NCBI GenBank assembly: GCA_937924465.1
Contig: CALDSP010000140.1
Location: 1-8,519 of the forward strand
DNA length: 8,519 nt
Reading direction: 5' to 3'
Source of the DNA: an uncultured Leptospiraceae bacterium
GTDB taxonomy: Bacteria; Spirochaetota; Leptospiria; Leptospirales; Leptospiraceae
Part shown: positions 4,767 to 8,519 of the stretch, piece after piece
How positions within the stretch are numbered: the first letter of the stretch is position 1
Layout: each line of letters begins with the position of its first letter
The notes under the pieces: model-generated
What the model saw: the letters and a program-made list of their open reading frames with translations, nothing else
Databases searched by the model: none
Told to the model about the DNA's origin: nothing
Translations under genes and position numbers: made by a program

Positions 4767-6518
4767 TTAAATTTTATAATCATTCACACTTTGCTCTTCA
4801 AAATGCTTATAAGGTGGCTTGAAAATTCCTGCCCCAAAAATCTTAGAGCCAAAATCTTTTGATTTTTGTTTATATTCTTCTTCTTTAAAATCTTTTGGAG
4901 TTCGCGTTGGAATTTTCTCTGGAAACGATTCTACATGTAAAGTAGTAGTAGGAAAAGCAAAGCTAATATCTAAGGCTTTAGCTGCGCGCATAACGTCCCA
5001 AAATATAAGCTGTCTTACTTCCAAATTTTTTGCAAAAGTATCTACTTGAATATAAAAATGCATTTGTATATTTAAGCTACTATTTCCAAACTCACGAAAT
5101 CCTACATTCACTAAGTCTTTTATAACCAAAGGATGAGAGAATAAAATGTTTTTAATTGCCTCTAAGAATGCTTCCATTTTCTCGGGAGAAGTATCGTAGG
5201 TAACTCCAATAATCATATTTGTTCGGCGATAGCGTCTAAGTCCTAAATTTTCAATATTGGAATTTGCAACCGTAGAATTTGGAATTGTAACAAGAGAATC
5301 TTCCCAAGTGCGAATTCTTGTAGAACGAAACCCAATTGCTTCCACTGTTCCTTCAATTCCATTAATTACAATATGTTCTCCAACCCGAAAAGGTCTATCC
5401 ATGAATATCATAACAGAACCAAATAAATTCGCTGCAGTATCTTTTGCGGCTAAAGCCAGAGCTAAACCTCCTATACCCAAACCTGCAATCAAAGACATAA
5501 CATTGATTCCTAAATTTTGTATGGAAAAAAGCACAGCAAGAGTTACGAACAAAACTCGAAAAAACTTAATAAGTAGAGGAATCAATTGTTCATCAATAGG
5601 AGCCCGCTTTTGAATAGCATTAATTTTCATAAATGTTACAACTAACTCGGAAAAACAATACACAAAGTAAACAAAAGCTAAACCTAGAAGAACCTTTAAA
5701 ATGTAAAGTATAACCTTGTATGGGGTTCCAGAGATATCTATAGAAAATAAAAATCCAAACCAAAATCCAATTACTAAAAGGTAACCAATGGGTCTGTATA
5801 AAATTATGACAATTTTCTCATCCCATTCAGTTTTAGTTTTTCTAGAAATTTTTAAGAGTATCTTAAAAATAAAACGACTCAAAATATTTAGTAAAATTCC
5901 AATAAAAAAAGCAAAAAATAAACCTAACCATTTCCAAATTTCAAAAACCCAAAACTTTTTTTTGGACCAATCAGGCAAATATGTTTCTGACCAAGAAGCT
6001 TGGTAGGCAGCTCCTCCTCCGGTTCCTTTTAAATAAGGTAAATGTTTTACCTTTTCGAAAAATTCTTGGGCTCTTAATACCGTATCATTTGAAAAGAGAA
6101 ATTCCCCAGCTCGTCTACCTTCTTGTATTAAAACAATTGTAATTTCTGTGTCCGGCACTGTCCAAGAAATTTTTAAAGGAGTAGAACCATCACTGTAGTC
6201 AGGAATTTTTTTATAGTCAGGTAAATAAACCCTATCTAAAACTTCTTTCAAATAAATTGCAGACTCTTTCTTTTTTTCGTCAAATAATAGAAATTCGGAT
6301 TTGGAAGAATCGAAAGTTTGAATAGCCTTTTCTATTTTTTTCACTAGTGCCGGGTCGTTTGTTTCTATTCCTTTCTTGTAGGAATTCATATTATCTAAAA
6401 AAGCTTTTAGGGTTTCTCTTGGAGAGTAAAATCTAGAAGGGGTCAAAGGATTTTCTTCTGAAAAAATTTGAGAATGAGAATTAAATAATAGTAAAAAAAT
6501 CCAGAGCGAGGTTTTCAT
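4767..6518 (-). CDS. MscS-family mechanosensitive channel with periplasmic N-terminal domain
   Basis: The 583-residue protein should open under membrane tension and release solutes during osmotic downshock. Residues 1-20 are a signal peptide. Residues about 22-185 form an exported domain opening with SPRETLKAFLDNMNSYKKG (32-50), a pattern I associate with large MscS relatives. Membrane segments follow at about 188-213, 237-260, 267-292 and 312-332. The pore helix and lining are SLIAGLGIGGLALALAAKD (342-360), with the small-residue spacing of MscS TM3. The beta domain follows with DRPFRVGEHI (374-383) and VTIPNSTVANSNIENL (410-425), then the alpha/beta cage to about 532 and a charged tail of about 50 residues. 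It is about twice the length of E. coli MscS. The ATG at 6518 is fixed by the signal peptide. No Shine-Dalgarno is present, but a perfect TTGACA lies about 30 bp upstream. The gene is divergent from the HEAT-repeat gene. Confidence 0.93.
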   Translation of the reverse strand: MKTSLWIFLLLFNSHSQIFSEENPLTPSRFYSPRETLKAFLDNMNSYKKGIETNDPALVKKIEKAIQTFDSSKSEFLLFDEKKKESAIYLKEVLDRVYLPDYKKIPDYSDGSTPLKISWTVPDTEITIVLIQEGRRAGEFLFSNDTVLRAQEFFEKVKHLPYLKGTGGGAAYQASWSETYLPDWSKKKFWVFEIWKWLGLFFAFFIGILLNILSRFIFKILLKISRKTKTEWDEKIVIILYRPIGYLLVIGFWFGFLFSIDISGTPYKVILYILKVLLGLAFVYFVYCFSELVVTFMKINAIQKRAPIDEQLIPLLIKFFRVLFVTLAVLFSIQNLGINVMSLIAGLGIGGLALALAAKDTAANLFGSVMIFMDRPFRVGEHIVINGIEGTVEAIGFRSTRIRTWEDSLVTIPNSTVANSNIENLGLRRYRRTNMIIGVTYDTSPEKMEAFLEAIKNILFSHPLVIKDLVNVGFREFGNSSLNIQMHFYIQVDTFAKNLEVRQLIFWDVMRAAKALDISFAFPTTTLHVESFPEKIPTRTPKDFKEEEYKQKSKDFGSKIFGAGIFKPPYKHFEEQSVNDYKI

Positions 6519-6524
6519 ATTCGC

Positions 6525-6553
6525 AAAAATGAAATAGTAAGAAAGTTTGTCAA
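6525..6553 (-). promoter_or_regulatory. Probable promoter of the mechanosensitive channel gene
   Basis: Reading the - strand, a perfect -35 hexamer TTGACA lies at 6553-6548. At 16 or 17 bp spacing the -10 position is CATTTT or ATTTTT (about 6531-6525), a poor match. If it is used, transcription would begin within a few bases of the ATG at 6518, leaving almost no leader. That fits the absence of a ribosome binding site. The -35 match is firm; the -10 and the start point are guesses. Confidence 0.4.
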
Positions 6554-6622
6554 CCCTTGAAACAAAAGAAAAAAAAGTTGGAAATTTAAGTGCATAAAAA
6601 TTAAACTCGAAAATAAAACTAT

Positions 6623-6627
6623 AGGAG
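6623..6627 (+). promoter_or_regulatory. Strong ribosome binding site AGGAG
   Basis: AGGAG lies six bases before the ATG at 6634, an ideal Shine-Dalgarno spacing. It fixes the start of the HEAT-repeat gene. It is the only strong ribosome binding site I find in this window, which suggests that this protein is made in larger amounts than its neighbours. Confidence 0.8.
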
Positions 6628-6633
6628 ATTTTT

Positions 6634-7689
6634 ATGAAAGGAATAATTTTAACCCTATGCTTTGGACTTTTTTCAACTGCATGGGCAGACAGTTTAGATT
6701 TTTACAAAGATGTAAGTGATAAATTTTTTGAAGAGAATGTAGTAAAACTGAATCGAGGAACTTTAAAACAAAAATTGGAAGCAATTGACAAATTCCGTCA
6801 AATGAGAGTGAGGCGAGCCATTAGACCTTTAATTGAAGCTCTTCGTGGTACAAGTGCAGATGGCGAAACCCCCACAAAAGATATTAAAATCTCCACAAAA
6901 AATGGAGAAAATACTGAAGACAAAATAATAAATTTAGACCTAGAAGAACACAATCAACCCATCATTCGTTTCCTAGCTTCCCAAGCAATTGCCGAATTGT
7001 ATCACGAAATGGGTATGAAGCCAATGGTAGAAGTTTATAAACAAATGGCAGAAAAAATTGACGAGAATGCCAAAGTTTACGCTTATACAAATGAGTTTGA
7101 CCAAGTAAACGCCGTCAATGCTACCGGAGAAATCTTACGTTCTATTGGCAAACTAGTAGACAATTTAGAATTGCTTGAAGAGGATAATGATGCTCACCTA
7201 AAACCAAATAGACAAGCCATTACACTAGGAATAGAGACTCTAAAAGAAGCTCTCTCCCATAAACACTATTATATTCGTGCTGCGGCTGCAGACGGGCTAT
7301 TTTATTCTCATAGAAAAGAAGAAGTTCTTAGTATTTTAAACTCTGCTGCCGATAGCGAAAAAGACAATTATGCAAAAGCAGCCCTTTTAAGTGCTATCAT
7401 TGGATTACAACCTTCAAACAGTAGTAGATTAAATCAATTGGCTGAATTATTGAAAGATCCCTCACCTATAGTTCGTTTGCGAGCTTCTCAAGGACTTGGA
7501 AATTCAGGAATACAGCTTGCGGAAAGTTATCTCATTCGAGCATTGCAATATGAAAATTCTAATGCTGTAAGAACTCAAATAAAAAGCGACATTAGAAAAA
7601 TCAATCACCAAGCAGCGCCGCAAGCTCCCACTTATGCTTACCAAAAAGAAGGAGTGTTTTCTCCTGAAAATAGGATTAAAAGAAAATAA
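6634..7689 (+). CDS. Exported HEAT-repeat protein of unknown function
   Basis: The 351-residue protein begins with a signal peptide (MKG, hydrophobic core to about residue 14, STAWA then D19) with a likely signal peptidase I site after A18. There is no lipobox cysteine at the cleavage point. The rest is almost entirely helical with HEAT-like pairs: LKQKLEAIDKFRQMRVRRAI (44-63), IIRFLASQAIAELYHEMG (110-127), ALSHKHYYIRAAAADGL (206-222), YAKAALLSAIIGL (246-258) and DPSPIVRLRASQGLGNSG (275-292). A charged insert with little structure lies at about 72-105. HEAT repeats are protein-binding scaffolds, so a periplasmic or outer-envelope binding role is likely, but no partner is indicated. The start is fixed by the AGGAG ribosome binding site and the signal peptide. 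It is transcribed divergently from the channel gene and ends just before the tRNA terminator on the other strand. Confidence 0.8.
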   Translation: MKGIILTLCFGLFSTAWADSLDFYKDVSDKFFEENVVKLNRGTLKQKLEAIDKFRQMRVRRAIRPLIEALRGTSADGETPTKDIKISTKNGENTEDKIINLDLEEHNQPIIRFLASQAIAELYHEMGMKPMVEVYKQMAEKIDENAKVYAYTNEFDQVNAVNATGEILRSIGKLVDNLELLEEDNDAHLKPNRQAITLGIETLKEALSHKHYYIRAAAADGLFYSHRKEEVLSILNSAADSEKDNYAKAALLSAIIGLQPSNSSRLNQLAELLKDPSPIVRLRASQGLGNSGIQLAESYLIRALQYENSNAVRTQIKSDIRKINHQAAPQAPTYAYQKEGVFSPENRIKRK

Positions 7690-7729
7690 GAAAAAATTTC
7701 CCAGACTTTCGCTTTAACGAAGGTCTGGG
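7683..7729 (-). terminator. Intrinsic terminator of tRNA-Val
   Basis: On the - strand, arm 7729-7718 (CCCAGACCTTCG) pairs with 7711-7700 (CGAAAGTCTGGG). This gives a 12-bp stem with one G-U pair and a 6-nt loop (7717-7712). It is followed by AAATTTTTTCTTATTTT (7699-7683), so the U tract is on the - strand side only. The first four bases of the stem are also tRNA bases, so termination happens right at the tRNA 3' end. On the + strand no U run follows, so it should not stop the HEAT-repeat transcript well. Confidence 0.9.
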
Positions 7730-7799
7730 AGATACTGGAATTGAACCAGTGACCTCTTCCATGTCAAAGAAGCGCTCTAACCAGCTGAGCTAATCCCCC
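7726..7799 (-). tRNA. tRNA-Val (anticodon GAC)
   Basis: The 74-nt cloverleaf folds completely. The acceptor GGGGGAT pairs with ATCTCCC (7733-7727) with one G-U pair. The D stem is GCTC/GAGC. The anticodon stem is CTTCT/GGAAG around loop TTGACAT, with anticodon GAC at 7765-7763. The T stem is ACTGG/CCAGT around TTCAATT. The discriminator base is A (7726). CCA is not encoded; GACC follows, so the CCA end must be added by tRNA nucleotidyltransferase. The gene starts 31 bp after the DUF2779 stop codon on the same strand. It may be read from its own promoter or as the tail of that transcript; I see no convincing promoter in the gap. Confidence 0.96.
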
Positions 7800-7830
7800 A
7801 ACCGTTCCCAACTTAATGTGTACTTCTTTT

Positions 7831-8519
7831 TTAGCAATCATTTTCCTTGATGAGGTTTCTCAAGCGTTCTAAAATTTTTACTAAAGCAAAAGCATCCCTT
7901 TTGCAATAAAGAAGAATTTGATTTAAAATTTTGTTTCTTTCCTCCGAAGAAATTTTATCTCCTATCTTAATGCGAAGAAATTCTAAATTTGCTACTTCTC
8001 CCTCTTTGATTTCTAGATCTTCATAGTTTAAACCCGTCATAGGTTCTAAAACAGATTTTAAAGATGCTTTACCCTTTTGTTTTGGATGATAATAAGATAA
8101 ATTTTTAAACAGTATAGATATATCAAAAAATCTATTTTGGATAGAGTGAAACCATTCCATGTGTTCAGGATAAATTTGAGAGGCACTTCGCAAACAACCT
8201 TTTTCAATTAAATCGTTATAACAAATCACACTTCCATTTGGAGAAATAAACCTACTCAAAACTTCTAAAATTCCTTTCCTGGGATCAGTCTCAAAATCTT
8301 CTATATAAAAAACTTCTTCTAATTCAAAATTAGGCTCTCTTTGAATAAAAAGATAAAATAAAAATGGAATGTGTTCAAAGGGTTTAGAATTTTTATATAA
8401 GGGTAATACTGGGTTGATAGTTTCAAAATCCAAAAAATAGAGAGGATAGTTCAAATTTTTTAAAAAATTATTTATTGTATCAAAGTCTATATACTCTCGA
8501 TTTTGAAGGGTAGATTCAA
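7831..8519 (-). CDS. DUF2779 protein, C-terminal part (5' end outside window)
   Basis: The - strand frame is open from the window edge (first full codon at 8517) to a TGA-type stop at 7831, giving 229 visible codons. The visible part matches the DUF2779 domain, an RNase H-like fold resembling DEDD exonucleases. PLYFLDFETI holds the first acidic pair (D codon 8430-8428). VICYNDLIEKGCL holds the Asn and Glu of the middle motif. RFFDIS has an Asp at 8124-8122. SYYHPKQKGKASLKSVL is the conserved HP/SLK segment. LLYCKRDAFALVKIL has the last Asp at 7896-7894. In the family this domain ends proteins of around 500 residues whose N-terminal half is often PD-(D/E)XK nuclease-like; that half would lie beyond 8519. 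The TTG at 8454 is not the real start, because YIDFDTINNFLKNL just before it belongs to the same domain. The substrate is unknown. Confidence 0.85.
   Translation of the reverse strand, partial: ESTLQNREYIDFDTINNFLKNLNYPLYFLDFETINPVLPLYKNSKPFEHIPFLFYLFIQREPNFELEEVFYIEDFETDPRKGILEVLSRFISPNGSVICYNDLIEKGCLRSASQIYPEHMEWFHSIQNRFFDISILFKNLSYYHPKQKGKASLKSVLEPMTGLNYEDLEIKEGEVANLEFLRIKIGDKISSEERNKILNQILLYCKRDAFALVKILERLRNLIKENDC

Noticed and set aside
4752..4780. Two perfect TATAAT hexamers on the + strand (4752-4757, 4775-4780)
   Set aside because: Neither has a -35 element at a usable distance, and such hexamers are common by chance at this base composition.
5257..5613. Reading frame of 118 codons on the + strand inside the channel gene
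   Set aside because: It is antisense to the conserved pore and beta domain of the MscS protein, and its translation resembles no family.
8452..8454. TTG at 8454 as the start of the DUF2779 gene
   Set aside because: The same frame is open to the window edge, and the upstream residues fit the conserved lead-in of the domain, so the gene is partial here.
1..8519. CRISPR array, insertion sequence, integrase or phage module
   Set aside because: I found no regularly spaced repeats, no transposase- or integrase-like protein, and no flanking duplication around the tRNA.

Overview
This is an AT-rich window (roughly one third G+C by eye) of bacterial chromosome. It carries eight protein-coding genes, two of them cut by the window edges, and one tRNA gene. 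The best taxonomic hint is the protein at 3935-4453. It resembles DUF1564, a family I know mainly from Leptospira and its relatives. Low G+C, a class III cyclase, a secreted HEAT-repeat protein and a DUF2779 protein all fit a Leptospiraceae-like spirochaete, but this is inference. I see no insertion sequence, transposase, integrase, phage structural gene or CRISPR array.

Left part (1-2621, + strand): the last 59 codons of an unrecognised gene, then a tightly packed run of three genes. These are a membrane-anchored TerB plus J-domain protein of DjlA type, a cytosolic-looking zinc N-acetylmuramoyl-L-alanine amidase with two SH3-like domains (2-bp gap), and a small DoxX-type membrane protein (4-bp overlap). 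The spacing argues for one transcript with an envelope theme.

Middle part (2596-6518, - strand): a soluble class III adenylate cyclase that overlaps the DoxX gene tail to tail by 26 bp, a DUF1564-like protein that may have a ribbon-helix-helix core, and a large MscS-type mechanosensitive channel with a signal peptide. Between the last two lies a gene-free stretch of 313 bp (4454-4766). It contains two palindromes built from the same half-site (TGTAGT/ACTACA), overlapping hairpins that exclude each other, and a promoter-like pair of hexamers.

Right part (6519-8519): a divergent 115-bp promoter region, an exported HEAT-repeat protein with a strong ribosome binding site (+), then on the - strand the 3' part of a DUF2779 gene that runs in from beyond the window, followed by tRNA-Val(GAC). 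The intrinsic terminator of the tRNA begins inside its 3' end.

The window is mostly ordinary housekeeping and cell-envelope gene content. The genes do not form one obvious pathway. The least explained parts are the 4454-4766 intergenic region, the DUF1564-like gene beside it, and the unassigned N-terminal half of the cyclase.
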